Positions 1 through 9,838 of a stretch of DNA of 64,000 nt are shown piece by piece. The position numbers and the translations under genes are program-made. How positions within the stretch are numbered: the stretch's first letter is position 1; every line of letters starts with the position of its first letter. Origin of the DNA: Azoamicus sp964355565 (lineage in GTDB: Bacteria > Pseudomonadota > Gammaproteobacteria > UBA6186 > Azoamicaceae). The stretch is from positions 1 through 64,000 of the forward strand of contig CAYHDJ010000001.1 of the NCBI GenBank assembly GCA_964355565.1. The letters run 5' to 3'. The notes beneath the pieces are model-generated. The model ran no database searches and was not told where the DNA came from. It was given only the letters and a program-made list of their open reading frames with translations.

Positions 1-552
1 AATATGTATCTGTGTCATAGTGTTTTTAAATTTATTAAATAACAAGTAAACTGCGTCCACTTCTTTATTTAAATAAAGATCAGACATTATCTTTATAATA
101 CCTAACAAATCTGCAACCTGTGGATTATCCCCTAAATTTATAACGCTACCAACAACTTTTAAACCAACCCTCTTAGCAAACATTTCTGCCTTTCTACCTA
201 TTATGGCAGCTTTTATTCCAATATTCTTATCCTTAAAATCAAGCATATTTCTCATTAAATGTTTAAAAAGGTTGACATTTAAACCACCACATAAACCTTT
301 ATCAGTAGAAACTATTATAACTCCTACATTTTTTTCTTGTCTAGATGTAACATATGGATGCTTATATTCTAAAACACCCTCGCTAACATTTTTGATAACA
401 TCCTTTATTTTTTCAGAATAAGGCCTTGATCTGCTCATGCACTCTTGTACCTTTTTCATTTTACTAGCTGCTACCATCTCCATAGCTTTAGTAATCTTTT
501 TGGTGTTTTGAATACTCTTAATCTTGTCTCGTATTTCTTTTGCTTTGCTCAT
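1..552 (-). CDS. atpG: ATP synthase F1 gamma subunit (3' end outside window)
   Basis: Gamma is the central rotor shaft of F1, turning inside the alpha3beta3 ring. About 184 residues are visible of a family norm near 287; the C-terminal third lies beyond the window start. The protein opens MSKAKEIRDKIKSIQNTKKI and continues with KAMEMVAASKM, the conserved N-terminal helix of the family. A later STDKGLCGGLN motif is also characteristic. The ATG at 550-552 sits 18 bases after the atpA stop, in the order atpA-atpG seen in almost all bacteria. The reading frame is open to base 1, so this is truncation by the window and not decay. Confidence 0.97.
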   Translation of the reverse strand, partial: MSKAKEIRDKIKSIQNTKKITKAMEMVAASKMKKVQECMSRSRPYSEKIKDVIKNVSEGVLEYKHPYVTSRQEKNVGVIIVSTDKGLCGGLNVNLFKHLMRNMLDFKDKNIGIKAAIIGRKAEMFAKRVGLKVVGSVINLGDNPQVADLLGIIKIMSDLYLNKEVDAVYLLFNKFKNTMTQIHI

Positions 553-570
553 TAAAAAAACCTTATTTAA

Positions 571-2112
571 TTATCTCATTTTTTTAAATTCATTAAGAAT
601 ACTATGAAGAGTTTTTTCAATCTCACTGTCATAATTACCACTCAAATTAATAGAATTTAAAAAATCTTTATAATTATTCTTAATATAACTATGCAAACCT
701 TTTTCAAAATCCACAAGCTTGTCAATTGATAAATCATCGCAATAACCCTTTTCAACAGCAAACAAAGAAAAAGCAATTTCACCAACAAAAAAAGGTGTAT
801 ATTGTTTTTGCTTCATCATCTCAGTTACACGCCGCCCTCTTTCCAACTGCCTTCTAGTTACATCATCCAAATCAGAAGCAAATTGTGCAAAAGCTGCTAA
901 TTCTCTAAACTGCGCCAACGCCAACCGTATACCACCGCCCAAACGTTTAACAATTTTAGTTTGAGCTGCACCACCAACTCTGGAAACAGATAAACCAGCA
1001 TTTATTGCAGGCCTAATTCCTGAATTAAAAAGATCAGTCTCTAAAAAAATTTGACCGTCAGTTATAGAAATAACATTTGTAGGCACAAACGCTGAAACGT
1101 CACCAGCCTGAGTTTCTATAATAGGTAATGCAGTCAAAGACCCAGTTTTACCTTTAACAGCACCCTTGGTATATCTTTCTACATATTCTACATTAACTCT
1201 TGCAGCTCTTTCTAATAACCTAGAATGTAAATAAAAAACATCTCCAGGATATGCTTCTCTACCTGGAGGTCTACGTAATAACAAAGAAACTTGCCTATAA
1301 GCCCACGCTTGCTTTGTAAGATCATCATAAATAATCAAAGCATCTTCACCATTATCTCTAAAATACTCACCCATAGAACATGCACTATAAACAGATATAT
1401 ACTGTAAAGCAGCAGATTCACTGGCAGATGCAGCAACAACTATAGTGTGTTTCATGGCACCATATTCTTCAAGCTTTCTAACAACATTGGCTATAGAAGA
1501 AGCCTTTTGACCTATAGCAACATATATACATTTAACACCATCTCTTTGATTTATAATGGTATCTATTGCAATAGCTGTTTTTCCAGTCTGACGATCACCA
1601 ACTATTAATTCTCGTTGGCCTCTTCCTATAGGAATCATCGAGTCAATTGATTTTAATCCAGTAGCCAAAGATTGATTAACAGATTGCCTCCAAATAACAC
1701 CAGGTGCAACTTTTTCTATTGGAGATGTAAATTTAGCATTAATAGGCCCCATACCATCTATAGGTTCGCCAAGAGCATTAATAACACGACCCAGCAACTC
1801 ATTTCCAACTGGTACGCTTAATACTTCACCAGTGCAACGAACCAATTGACCTTCAGCCAATTTTCCACAATCTCCAAGAACCACAGCACCAACAGAATCT
1901 TGCTCCAAATTCAAAGCAATACCAAAATCACCAGTCTCAAAAGCTAATCTTTCGCCATATTGAGCGTCACTTAATCCATGTATACGTACAATGCCATCTG
2001 ATAAACTAACAATCTTACCTTCATTTTTAGTTATTGGATCACAATCAAACTTCTCTATACGTTCACGTATTAAATCACTAATTTCTGAAGCTTTCAATGA
2101 AATTTTAGACAT
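571..2112 (-). CDS. atpA: ATP synthase F1 alpha subunit
   Basis: This is the non-catalytic nucleotide-binding subunit of F1. At 513 residues it is full length. The Walker A motif GDRQTGKT lies near residue 170, and the region around DDLTKQAWAYRQ and LLRRPPGREAYPGDVF is typical of alpha subunits. The C-terminal domain keeps the conserved arginine segment SRVGGAAQTK. It lies between atpH and atpG with short gaps, in one minus-strand operon. No key residue looks lost, so it should be functional. Confidence 0.99.
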   Translation of the reverse strand: MSKISLKASEISDLIRERIEKFDCDPITKNEGKIVSLSDGIVRIHGLSDAQYGERLAFETGDFGIALNLEQDSVGAVVLGDCGKLAEGQLVRCTGEVLSVPVGNELLGRVINALGEPIDGMGPINAKFTSPIEKVAPGVIWRQSVNQSLATGLKSIDSMIPIGRGQRELIVGDRQTGKTAIAIDTIINQRDGVKCIYVAIGQKASSIANVVRKLEEYGAMKHTIVVAASASESAALQYISVYSACSMGEYFRDNGEDALIIYDDLTKQAWAYRQVSLLLRRPPGREAYPGDVFYLHSRLLERAARVNVEYVERYTKGAVKGKTGSLTALPIIETQAGDVSAFVPTNVISITDGQIFLETDLFNSGIRPAINAGLSVSRVGGAAQTKIVKRLGGGIRLALAQFRELAAFAQFASDLDDVTRRQLERGRRVTEMMKQKQYTPFFVGEIAFSLFAVEKGYCDDLSIDKLVDFEKGLHSYIKNNYKDFLNSINLSGNYDSEIEKTLHSILNEFKKMR

Positions 2113-2137
2113 ATTTTATTACTCACTTAATTACAAT

Positions 2138-2692
2138 TTATAACATAATTTTTGCACTTAAAGATGCAAGATTACCAGAGATAGACGCGTCTAATACAAA
2201 ATCACCAATTTTAACTAAAAAACCACCAAATAAAGATTCATCAACCTCAAATAAAGCAGAGATACTTTTATTAAATCTCTTAGACAAACAATTAATAATT
2301 TCATCTTTCTGATAAGCACTAAGACCACAAGGAACCTTAATAACTGCATCAACACGATCTAGCTCTAAATTCATATATTGTTTATACAAAAAACAAACAT
2401 CTTTAACACACAAAAGTCTGCCATAATAAGACAAAATATTTACAAAGCTACAAAAAAAAACTTGTAATTTTTTATCAAAAGTTGTATCAAAATCAAAAAG
2501 ATCATATATCATCCGTGACTTATCATTATAATTAATAGTGCGATTTTTTATTATACTAATAATAGAATTATCACTAACAACATTGGACAAAAAATATAAC
2601 AAGTCATTCCATTCATCCAATGAATTTGAATTTTTAGCAATATAAAAAACCGCTTTAGCATAAGGCCGAGCTACAGTTACATATTCAGACAT
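2138..2692 (-). CDS. atpH: ATP synthase F1 delta subunit
   Basis: Delta caps the F1 hexamer and ties it to the peripheral b-subunit stalk. The 184-residue protein starts with a VARPYAKAVF segment, the hallmark N-terminus of the family, and ends with a GGFLVKIGDFVLDASISG segment, which matches the conserved C-terminal motif. The middle is poorly conserved, as is usual. Its place between atpF and atpA confirms the assignment. Length is close to the E. coli protein at 177. Confidence 0.95.
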   Translation of the reverse strand: MSEYVTVARPYAKAVFYIAKNSNSLDEWNDLLYFLSNVVSDNSIISIIKNRTINYNDKSRMIYDLFDFDTTFDKKLQVFFCSFVNILSYYGRLLCVKDVCFLYKQYMNLELDRVDAVIKVPCGLSAYQKDEIINCLSKRFNKSISALFEVDESLFGGFLVKIGDFVLDASISGNLASLSAKIML

Positions 2693-2708
2693 AAAAAAAA
2701 CTCACACA

Positions 2709-3179
2709 CTATAATTTCTTAACAAATTTTTCTAAAATACTAGCATGATCTTTTGCATTAATACTTTTCATCAAAACTTTTTCAGCACCTTGAATTATCA
2801 GCCTAGCCATATCTTTCTGCAATTCCATTTTAACTTTATTTATTTCTTGTTCTATTTGTCTATAACCAGAAGCTACAATTTCATTTCGCTCATTCAAAGC
2901 ATTCGTACGAGAATCATCTAAAATTTTACTGACCTGCCTATTAGCATTGGCGATTATATTATCACTCTCCTGTTTTGCTGCTCTTAAAAATCTTTCAGAT
3001 TCTTCTTCAGCTTGTTTTAATTTTTCGTGACCCTTTTTAGAAGCCTCTAACCCATCTAATATAACTTGTTTTCTTTTATCCATAGACGATTTAATCATAG
3101 GCAAAACAATCTTATTAGTAAACCAAACAAAAATAGCAAAAGTTATTATCTGCCCAAGTAAGGTGGCGTTAATATCCAC
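2709..3179 (-). CDS. atpF: ATP synthase Fo b subunit
   Basis: Subunit b forms the peripheral stalk. It is 156 residues long, the usual size. Residues 1-25 form one membrane helix beginning MDINATLLGQIITFAIFVWF, followed by a long charged helix (KKGHEKLKQAEEESERFL and onward) that fits a dimeric coiled coil. It lies between atpE and atpH. The N-terminal segment is the best conserved part of this family and is clearly recognisable. Confidence 0.97.
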   Translation of the reverse strand: MDINATLLGQIITFAIFVWFTNKIVLPMIKSSMDKRKQVILDGLEASKKGHEKLKQAEEESERFLRAAKQESDNIIANANRQVSKILDDSRTNALNERNEIVASGYRQIEQEINKVKMELQKDMARLIIQGAEKVLMKSINAKDHASILEKFVKKL

Positions 3180-3196
3180 TTATAAACCCCCTTTAT

Positions 3197-3496
3197 TTAT
3201 TTAGGAAAATACGATTCCAACGAAGAGAAAAACGGATTAGCAAATGTAAAGAATAATGCAATACCAATGCCAATCATAGAAATAGCATCTAATAATCCAG
3301 CTACTATAAATAATTTAACTTGTAATTGCGGTATCATTTCTGGCTGTCTAGCAGCACCTTCTAAAAATTTACCACCAAGCAACCCAAAACCAACAGCTGT
3401 TCCAACGGCACCAGCACCTATCAATATAGAAACAGATAACATAGTCATACCATGTAAATTACCTATAACTTGTAATACTTGAATTGAAGATTCCAT
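3197..3496 (-). CDS. atpE: ATP synthase Fo c subunit (proteolipid ring)
   Basis: Subunit c forms the proton-driven ring. The 99 residues form two membrane helices joined by a polar loop with ARQPEMIPQLQ. The proton-carrying aspartate sits in helix 2 within GLLDAISMIGIGIAL. The glycine-rich helix 1 is intact (GAGAVGTAVGFGLLGG). Compared with E. coli (79 residues) there is an N-terminal extension of about 15-20 residues, seen in some other gammaproteobacteria. An AAAGGAGG-like ribosome binding site lies just upstream of the ATG. An aspartate and not a sodium-type glutamate pattern argues for proton coupling. Confidence 0.97.
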   Translation of the reverse strand: MESSIQVLQVIGNLHGMTMLSVSILIGAGAVGTAVGFGLLGGKFLEGAARQPEMIPQLQVKLFIVAGLLDAISMIGIGIALFFTFANPFFSSLESYFPK

Positions 3497-3524
3497 CTTT
3501 CCTCCTTTTTAAAAGACATAAAAA

Positions 3525-4304
3525 TCAATGAGCTTCTTCAGCTAAACTTAAGTAAACTATACTTAGAACCATAAAAACAAATGCTTGTATTGTAATAACA
3601 AGTATATGAAATATAGCCCACGGCCCACCTAATAACCATTGCAAAAACCATGGCAATAAAGCTATCAAAATAAAAATCAACTCTCCTGCATATAAATTTC
3701 CATACAAACGCAATCCAAGCGAAATTGGTTTTGCTAATTCTTCTATAACTTTCAAAAAGAAATTAACTATAAAAAACCATGGTCCAAATGGCTTAAGAAA
3801 AAATTCTTCTAAAACACCAAATATACCTTTAGACAACAAATTGTAAACTATAATTAACAAAAAAACAGAGATCGACATAGCTAATGTCAAATTAGGATCA
3901 GTTGTTGGAACAATTTTCATATCCTGAATGAAATGAATACCTAAAATCTTACCAATAACATAAAAAAAATCCACTGGTATTAAATCCATTAAATTCATAG
4001 AAAAAACCCAAACAAATATAGTCAAAGCCAATGGCGTCACTAAGGTACTTTTCCCATGATATGTATCCCTAACCTGACCGTCAACAAAATCAAAAATTAA
4101 TTCAACAAAATTTTGAAATCCAGACGGAACGGATGTCGATTGTCTAGCAACCATATAAAATGAAAATAAAATAAAAAAACCTAAAAATATAGAAACACCT
4201 AAAGTATCCAAATTAAAGGTCCAAAAACCACTACCAGTTTCAATATGCGTCAAATGATGTCTAATATAATCACCAGCTGTTATAACACTATTATTTACAC
4301 TCAT
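3525..4304 (-). CDS. atpB: ATP synthase Fo a subunit
   Basis: Subunit a forms the two proton half-channels beside the c-ring. The 259-residue protein has several membrane helices. The segment GLRLYGNLYAGELIF contains the essential arginine that faces the c-ring aspartate. The final helix carries AFVFMVLSIVYLSLAEEAH, the usual C-terminus. It follows atpI with a 6-base gap and precedes atpE. Length is close to the 271 residues of E. coli. Confidence 0.97.
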   Translation of the reverse strand: MSVNNSVITAGDYIRHHLTHIETGSGFWTFNLDTLGVSIFLGFFILFSFYMVARQSTSVPSGFQNFVELIFDFVDGQVRDTYHGKSTLVTPLALTIFVWVFSMNLMDLIPVDFFYVIGKILGIHFIQDMKIVPTTDPNLTLAMSISVFLLIIVYNLLSKGIFGVLEEFFLKPFGPWFFIVNFFLKVIEELAKPISLGLRLYGNLYAGELIFILIALLPWFLQWLLGGPWAIFHILVITIQAFVFMVLSIVYLSLAEEAH

Positions 4305-4310
4305 AAAAAA

Positions 4311-4703
4311 TCACATTCCTTTTAAAAAAAAACTAGACCAAAACCAGATAGTAATATGAAATAAAAATAAAAATAATAAAAATAAAAATATATTATTCAC
4401 GCCTATTAAAAAAGAACAAAAGCAACATAAAAGAAAAGAAAAAAACTTAATAAATCCAGCAATATAAAATTTCCTAACAATAAATATATAAGAATGATTC
4501 TTATAATTAAAAAAATATACCACAAAAAACAAAAATGACGAAAATAAACTAACAAAACCACCTAAAAAAGAAGATATAGCATTATTAATGCCAGAAAAAT
4601 AAAACATAAACATAAAAAATACGACCAAAAACAAGAAATGAATTAAAAAAACATTCATAACACCCAATCTAAAAGGCAAAAAAATCTTAAACATAAAAGA
4701 CAA
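4311..4703 (-). CDS. atpI: Putative AtpI-like membrane protein of the ATP synthase operon
   Basis: The 130 residues are almost wholly hydrophobic, with about four predicted membrane segments and very little that is conserved (for example FFMFMFYFSGINNAISSFLGG). The assignment to AtpI, which helps c-ring assembly, rests mainly on position immediately upstream of atpB and on size (126 in E. coli). AtpI is always poorly conserved and dispensable in some bacteria, so this could be a drifting gene. The extreme F/I/L composition is partly a result of T-rich coding on this strand. Confidence 0.65.
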   Translation of the reverse strand: MSFMFKIFLPFRLGVMNVFLIHFLFLVVFFMFMFYFSGINNAISSFLGGFVSLFSSFLFFVVYFFNYKNHSYIFIVRKFYIAGFIKFFSFLLCCFCSFLIGVNNIFLFLLFLFLFHITIWFWSSFFLKGM

Positions 4704-4776
4704 ATAAACTAAAAAATATACATAATATTAAACAAAAACGCGTATCATTTCAATAGAAAATCAAACATATTGATAA

Positions 4777-6645
4777 TCAATAATGTTTTCTTATATAAAC
4801 AAGCAATATTAATATAGATGATAAAGTTATACCAGGCACTTTATATGCTTGATATAAAGTACGTGGTTTTATCAAAGCCAATTTTTCGGCAACTTCCAAC
4901 GACAGTCCAGAAATAACATTATAATTAATATCAATTGGAAGTAAAATATGCTTAAATTTATCTATTTTTTTTATCTCAGTTAACTGTTTATCCAGATATC
5001 CAGAATATTTTATCTTTATTTCTATAGATCTCAAAACAATATTATCAATATCAATATAAAATAAATTCTTTAAAATTCTAAAATCAAAAAACTGATTCTT
5101 AAACAAATCAATAAAATTGATATCCTTTTTAAAAAACAGCCCAAAAAAATCAAAAAGAAAATATTTTTTAAAAGAAAATTTTGTAACAGATTTTTTTTTT
5201 AAAATAGAAATCCCAAAATTCACTTTCTTATATTTATCATTAAACATTTTCCACTTGTAATCACTTATTAACCCAAATTTTCTAGCCTTTTCAACAAGTC
5301 TTAAATCTGCATTATCTTCCCTAAGTAATAATCTATACTCAGATCTACTAGTGAAAATCCTATATGGTTCATCAATACCATTTGTTACCAAATCATCTAT
5401 TAAAACACCAATGTATGACTCATGTCGAGAAGTCATCCAAAAATCGATATTTAATATATAGCAAGCGGAATTAACACCAGCTATTATGCCTTGCGCTGAC
5501 GCTTCTTCATAACCAGTACTACCATTAATTTGCCCAGCAAAAAAAAGTCCACTTATAACCTTGGTTTCCAAAGTTTTTTTAAGAACCCTTGGATCAAAAA
5601 AATCATATTCAACAGCATAACCCGGCCTAGTTATATGAACATTATTAAAACCTCGTATAGTTTTTAAAAAAGAAATTTGAACATCTAATGGCAAACTTGA
5701 CGAAAGTCCATTGGGATAAATTTCATAGCTATTCAAACCCTCAGGTTCTAAAAAAATTTGGTGATGCATCTTATCATGAAATCTTACAACTTTATCTTCT
5801 ATGGAAGGACAATATCTTGGACCAACAACATTTATACTACCATTATAAATAGCCGAACGATTAATATCATTTAAAATAACAGCATGTGTATCAATATTGG
5901 TATATGCAATATAACAATCTATATAATTAATCTTTCTAGATAACCGTTCCCATAAAGAAAAAAATGGCACAGGCATATCACTCTTCTGCACACCACAAAA
6001 ATCAAAACAAACAGATCTAAAATCAATTCTCGGAGGCGTACCTGTTTTTAAACGTCCCATAGCAGGAAAAATTTCTTTAAATTTATCAGACAAATATCCA
6101 GAAGACATATCACCAATTCTCCCACCCTGCGTTACTGAATTACCTATAAAAATCTTACCGCCTAAAAAAGTACCAACTGTAAAAATAACAGACTTAGAAT
6201 AAAAATTAATGCCATGTTCAGTAACAACACCATTAACCTTATAATTAACAATAATAATATCAACAACATTTTGTTGAATAACTTTTAAATCACATAATTT
6301 ACAAAAAAAATTATTAACAGCCATTTTATAAAGAAATCTATCAACTTGAACACGAGTGGACTGCACAGCATATCCCTTACTTGCATTTAAATTTTTAAAA
6401 TTAATTCCAGAGGAGTCAGCAAACTGCCCCATTAATCCACCCATAGCATCTATCTCTTTAACTAAATGCCCCTTACCAACACCACCAATAGATGGATTAC
6501 ATGCTAAATCCCCAATTGAATCTAATCTATGAGTCAACAACAAAACTGAAACGCCCATCCTATAAGCTGCAAATGCAGCTTCTAACCCAGCATGCCCAGC
6601 CCCAACAACAATAAGATCAAAATAAAAATTGACAATCAAAATCAT
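4777..6645 (-). CDS. mnmG: tRNA U34 carboxymethylaminomethyl synthesis protein, FAD-binding subunit
   Basis: With MnmE this enzyme modifies the wobble uridine U34 of several tRNAs. The 622 residues are full length. The dinucleotide fold motif VVGAGHAGLEAA is near the N-terminus, followed by LACNPSIGGVGKGHLVKE. The PRYCPSIEDK and SRSEYRLLLREDNAD blocks are present and diagnostic of MnmG. Its ATG overlaps the mnmE stop (ATGA), so the pair are translationally coupled. The C-terminal helical region is K/N/I-rich but keeps PGITLSSI. Confidence 0.98.
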   Translation of the reverse strand: MILIVNFYFDLIVVGAGHAGLEAAFAAYRMGVSVLLLTHRLDSIGDLACNPSIGGVGKGHLVKEIDAMGGLMGQFADSSGINFKNLNASKGYAVQSTRVQVDRFLYKMAVNNFFCKLCDLKVIQQNVVDIIIVNYKVNGVVTEHGINFYSKSVIFTVGTFLGGKIFIGNSVTQGGRIGDMSSGYLSDKFKEIFPAMGRLKTGTPPRIDFRSVCFDFCGVQKSDMPVPFFSLWERLSRKINYIDCYIAYTNIDTHAVILNDINRSAIYNGSINVVGPRYCPSIEDKVVRFHDKMHHQIFLEPEGLNSYEIYPNGLSSSLPLDVQISFLKTIRGFNNVHITRPGYAVEYDFFDPRVLKKTLETKVISGLFFAGQINGSTGYEEASAQGIIAGVNSACYILNIDFWMTSRHESYIGVLIDDLVTNGIDEPYRIFTSRSEYRLLLREDNADLRLVEKARKFGLISDYKWKMFNDKYKKVNFGISILKKKSVTKFSFKKYFLFDFFGLFFKKDINFIDLFKNQFFDFRILKNLFYIDIDNIVLRSIEIKIKYSGYLDKQLTEIKKIDKFKHILLPIDINYNVISGLSLEVAEKLALIKPRTLYQAYKVPGITLSSILILLVYIRKHY

Positions 6646-8000
6646 TTACCCACACAAAATTGTGAAAAAATTTGTCTTAAAACATCATCTGGTGCGTAAA
6701 TGCCTAACACATCCGACAAAAGAGTATAAATATCAGTAAGAGATTCAGCATAAAAATCCAATGGTGTATAAGTCATATTGCAGCATAATATGTTATCAAA
6801 ACACTTTTTAACCCTAACTAATAAATCAAATTGCCTCTTACTAGCAAAATAAAAATTTTCTTGTAAAACGGAAACTGTGGACACCAATTCATTAATTAAA
6901 AAATCAATACCATAATTATTTTTAACCGAAGCAAAAATTTCAACATAATCATCGTGAATACAAACCTTTTTATCCATACTAAATAAATCTATCTTATTTT
7001 TCAACAAAATAACTTTAATCTTATTGACACACATATTTAAAACGTCTTTAAAAAAATCATTATTAACAAAATCAACATTATCAGAAACATCACTAACACA
7101 AATCAAAATATTAGCAAACCTAATTTGATCAAATGTGCGTGCTATGCTTATCTTTTCAAGATAGTCATTTGTCAAAAAATTAAATCCTGCTGTATCAATA
7201 AGTTTAAACTTAAACCCATTTAAAAATACAAAACTGTCAATAAAATCGCGTGTTGTTCCAGGAATATCAGAAACTATAGATCTATCCTTGTTTAATAAAC
7301 AATTGAATAAACTAGATTTACCAGTATTAACATTTCCTAGAATAACAACACTTAAGGCATCACAAAAAGTATTATTCGATGACACACTTTCAAAAAACTT
7401 ATTATACTTTTCATAAATTTTAAAAAATGCAATCTTAAAATCACTAAAAACAAAATCCACATGATCTGGAAACTCAATAGATGCTTCTAAATTTGCCCTC
7501 AACACAGATATATCATTCAAAATACTTTTAACATCATCAGAAAAATATCCCAATAACGATTTTAAAATAAAACTATTTGAATAAGATGACTGTGAATTAA
7601 TAATAGAATTTATAGACTCAGCTTGAACTAAATCTATTCTACCATTCAAATACGCTCTAAAAGAAAATTCGCCATGATCAGCCATGCGAGCTCCAAGCTC
7701 TATACATCTATAAACCAAAGAGTCCAAAATAATATCATTGCCATGCGCATGCAATTCAATAACATCCTCTCCTGTAAAAGATTTTGGCTGTTTAAAATAC
7801 AAAATAAGCCCCTGATCTATTAAAAAACCATTACCACAAAAATAAGACACATAATTAACGCCAATAACAAGTTTGTTTTTTTTAGAAAGCAAACATGCTA
7901 TACTAAAACTATTTAATCCAGACAATCTAACTATACCAATTCCACCAACACCTTTAGGAGTGGATATAGCCACTATAGTATCAGAAGCATTATAAATCAT
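6642..8000 (-). CDS. mnmE: tRNA U34 modification GTPase
   Basis: This GTPase partners MnmG in wobble uridine modification. The 452 residues show the N-terminal formyl-THF-like domain (TIVAISTPKGVGGIGIVRLSG), the GTPase domain with P-loop GNVNTGKSS, switch II DTAG, the DIPGTTRD motif and a NKID-type motif (LKNKIDLF), and the C-terminal FCVGK, whose cysteine is conserved. It lies directly after yidC and overlaps mnmG by four bases. Confidence 0.98.
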   Translation of the reverse strand: MIYNASDTIVAISTPKGVGGIGIVRLSGLNSFSIACLLSKKNKLVIGVNYVSYFCGNGFLIDQGLILYFKQPKSFTGEDVIELHAHGNDIILDSLVYRCIELGARMADHGEFSFRAYLNGRIDLVQAESINSIINSQSSYSNSFILKSLLGYFSDDVKSILNDISVLRANLEASIEFPDHVDFVFSDFKIAFFKIYEKYNKFFESVSSNNTFCDALSVVILGNVNTGKSSLFNCLLNKDRSIVSDIPGTTRDFIDSFVFLNGFKFKLIDTAGFNFLTNDYLEKISIARTFDQIRFANILICVSDVSDNVDFVNNDFFKDVLNMCVNKIKVILLKNKIDLFSMDKKVCIHDDYVEIFASVKNNYGIDFLINELVSTVSVLQENFYFASKRQFDLLVRVKKCFDNILCCNMTYTPLDFYAESLTDIYTLLSDVLGIYAPDDVLRQIFSQFCVGK

Positions 8001-8004
8001 AGTG

Positions 8005-9606
8005 CTATTTCAACGATTGTCTAACTATAACCCACTGTTGCAATATAGACAATAAATTATTAACAATCCAATATAAAATTAGACCAGAAGGGAATTGTAA
8101 AAATATAAACAAAAACACAACAGGTAAAAATAGCATTATTTTAGCTTGTAATTGGTCATGAATCGGTGGATTTAATTTTTGTTGTACAAACATGGTTAAA
8201 CTCATTATAACAGGCAAAACATAATAGACATCTTTGCTTGACAAATCAGTAATCCAATAAATAAATGGTGCATGACGTAATTCAATGCTCTCTAATAAAA
8301 CATAATATAATGATATAAAAACTGGAATTTGTATTAAAACAGGCAAACAGCCACTCAATGGGTTAACTTTTTCTTTTTTATAAAGCTCCATAACTGCATT
8401 TCCAAACTGTTTCTTATCATCTTTATACTGATCTTTCAACATATCTAACCTAGGCTGCAACTTTTTCATGTTACCCATAGATCTATAACTAATCGAAGAC
8501 AAATTAAAAAACAATAACTTGATTATTAATGTAACCAAAACTATTGAAAAACCCCAATTATTAATTAATAAATAAATATAACTCAATAAAAAAAATATAG
8601 GATCTGCTATTGGCCAAAAAACACCATAATCAATAGCTAATTCCAAACCTTTATATAAATTATTAAGATATAACTTAGTCTTTGGCCCAACAAACAAAAC
8701 TGAATTAAAACACAAATAATCACCAGCAACAACTTTAATTTCATTGGATGTCAAATATTTAAATGAATAAAAATTGTCAATTAAACGTTCAGATGTATAA
8801 ATGTACTCATTAACTTTATTAGGAATTAAGACTGATATAAAATATCTTTCAACAAAAGCTATCCATCCACCATGACCAACATAAGAAAACCTTTTATCAC
8901 CAATATCATCAAACGATACTTTTTTGTATGGCTTATCGCTTGTAAAAACAGCACTACCCTCATACGCTCTAACACCAGAGCTAAAAATGCTGTTATCAAA
9001 ATTATTATTTTTATATCTTATTAAACCATAGTGTTTAACAAAAAAATCATTAACGCTATTGTTTTGTATATAAAAACTTAATCCAATTTCATAAGAATAC
9101 GATCTAAAAGTATAAACTTTATAAATTATAACATCATCGATAAACTCATATTTTATAACAACTAATGAATTTAAAGGATTGCTATCAATATTATAACAAG
9201 TTTTTGATAGCATCGTGGTATTAACGCTGCCATCATCAAAAAAATATTTACTTAGCAAGCCACTTTGCACATAATAAAAACGATCAACAGATCTATTAAA
9301 AACAGTGATGCCGTTGGAAGAATTCAAGTCTTTAGAATATTTGTTTAAAGAAAGATTATAAATATCCCCGGTAATAGAATTAATTTTTGCATTCAATAAT
9401 TCTGTTTTTACAACAATATCTTCTCCAGTACTATAATTTTCTAACTTAATATTAATATTATTAGTACTAGTGTCATCAATATTTAAATCGCTTAAAGAAA
9501 CAATTTTGCTAGATAAATCTTTTTCACCCTGCCACGCGCTAAATAAAACAAACACCAAAAAAAATAAAAAAACCCATAATATATATTTAATATTTTGTGT
9601 AATCAT
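8005..9606 (-). CDS. yidC: Membrane protein insertase YidC
   Basis: YidC inserts and folds inner-membrane proteins, notably subunits a and c of ATP synthase encoded next door. The 533-residue protein has an N-terminal membrane anchor, a large periplasmic domain (about residues 60-330) and five C-terminal helices. The cytoplasmic loop carries MGNMKKLQPRLDMLKDQYKDD, and KVNPLSGCLPVLIQIPVF is diagnostic. The long periplasmic domain is the Gram-negative type. It sits one base-triplet short of mnmE. Confidence 0.98.
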   Translation of the reverse strand: MITQNIKYILWVFLFFLVFVLFSAWQGEKDLSSKIVSLSDLNIDDTSTNNINIKLENYSTGEDIVVKTELLNAKINSITGDIYNLSLNKYSKDLNSSNGITVFNRSVDRFYYVQSGLLSKYFFDDGSVNTTMLSKTCYNIDSNPLNSLVVIKYEFIDDVIIYKVYTFRSYSYEIGLSFYIQNNSVNDFFVKHYGLIRYKNNNFDNSIFSSGVRAYEGSAVFTSDKPYKKVSFDDIGDKRFSYVGHGGWIAFVERYFISVLIPNKVNEYIYTSERLIDNFYSFKYLTSNEIKVVAGDYLCFNSVLFVGPKTKLYLNNLYKGLELAIDYGVFWPIADPIFFLLSYIYLLINNWGFSIVLVTLIIKLLFFNLSSISYRSMGNMKKLQPRLDMLKDQYKDDKKQFGNAVMELYKKEKVNPLSGCLPVLIQIPVFISLYYVLLESIELRHAPFIYWITDLSSKDVYYVLPVIMSLTMFVQQKLNPPIHDQLQAKIMLFLPVVFLFIFLQFPSGLILYWIVNNLLSILQQWVIVRQSLK

Positions 9607-9625
9607 AAATAACTATATAAAAAAA

Positions 9626-9838
9626 CTATGGAGATGGATCATAACCGCCTCTAAAAAAGGCATTGCATTTTAAAACTCTTTTTAAAAAAAAATACAAAAA
9701 TACGAAAAAACTATATTTAACAAGCACATGGCCAAAATAATCTGAACACGTTGGATAAAATCTACAAGAACTAGACATAAAAGGACTAACTAAATTTCCA
9801 TAAAACTTAAAAATACAAATAAATAAAAATCGTATCAT
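9626..9838 (-). CDS. yidD: Membrane protein insertion efficiency factor YidD
   Basis: YidD is a small protein next to YidC that aids membrane insertion. The conserved core SSSCRFYPTCSDYF with two cysteines and the C-terminal FFRGGYDPSP are clear. I choose the ATG at 9836-9838, which gives 70 residues beginning MIRFLFICIFKFYGNLVSPF and overlaps the rnpA stop as ATGA. A longer frame starting at 9880 would add 14 very hydrophobic residues and overlap rnpA more. Confidence 0.92.
   Translation of the reverse strand: MIRFLFICIFKFYGNLVSPFMSSSCRFYPTCSDYFGHVLVKYSFFVFLYFFLKRVLKCNAFFRGGYDPSP

Noticed and set aside
203..421. 72-codon plus-strand frame at the window start
   Set aside because: It lies antisense to atpG, whose protein sequence is clearly conserved; its own translation resembles nothing.
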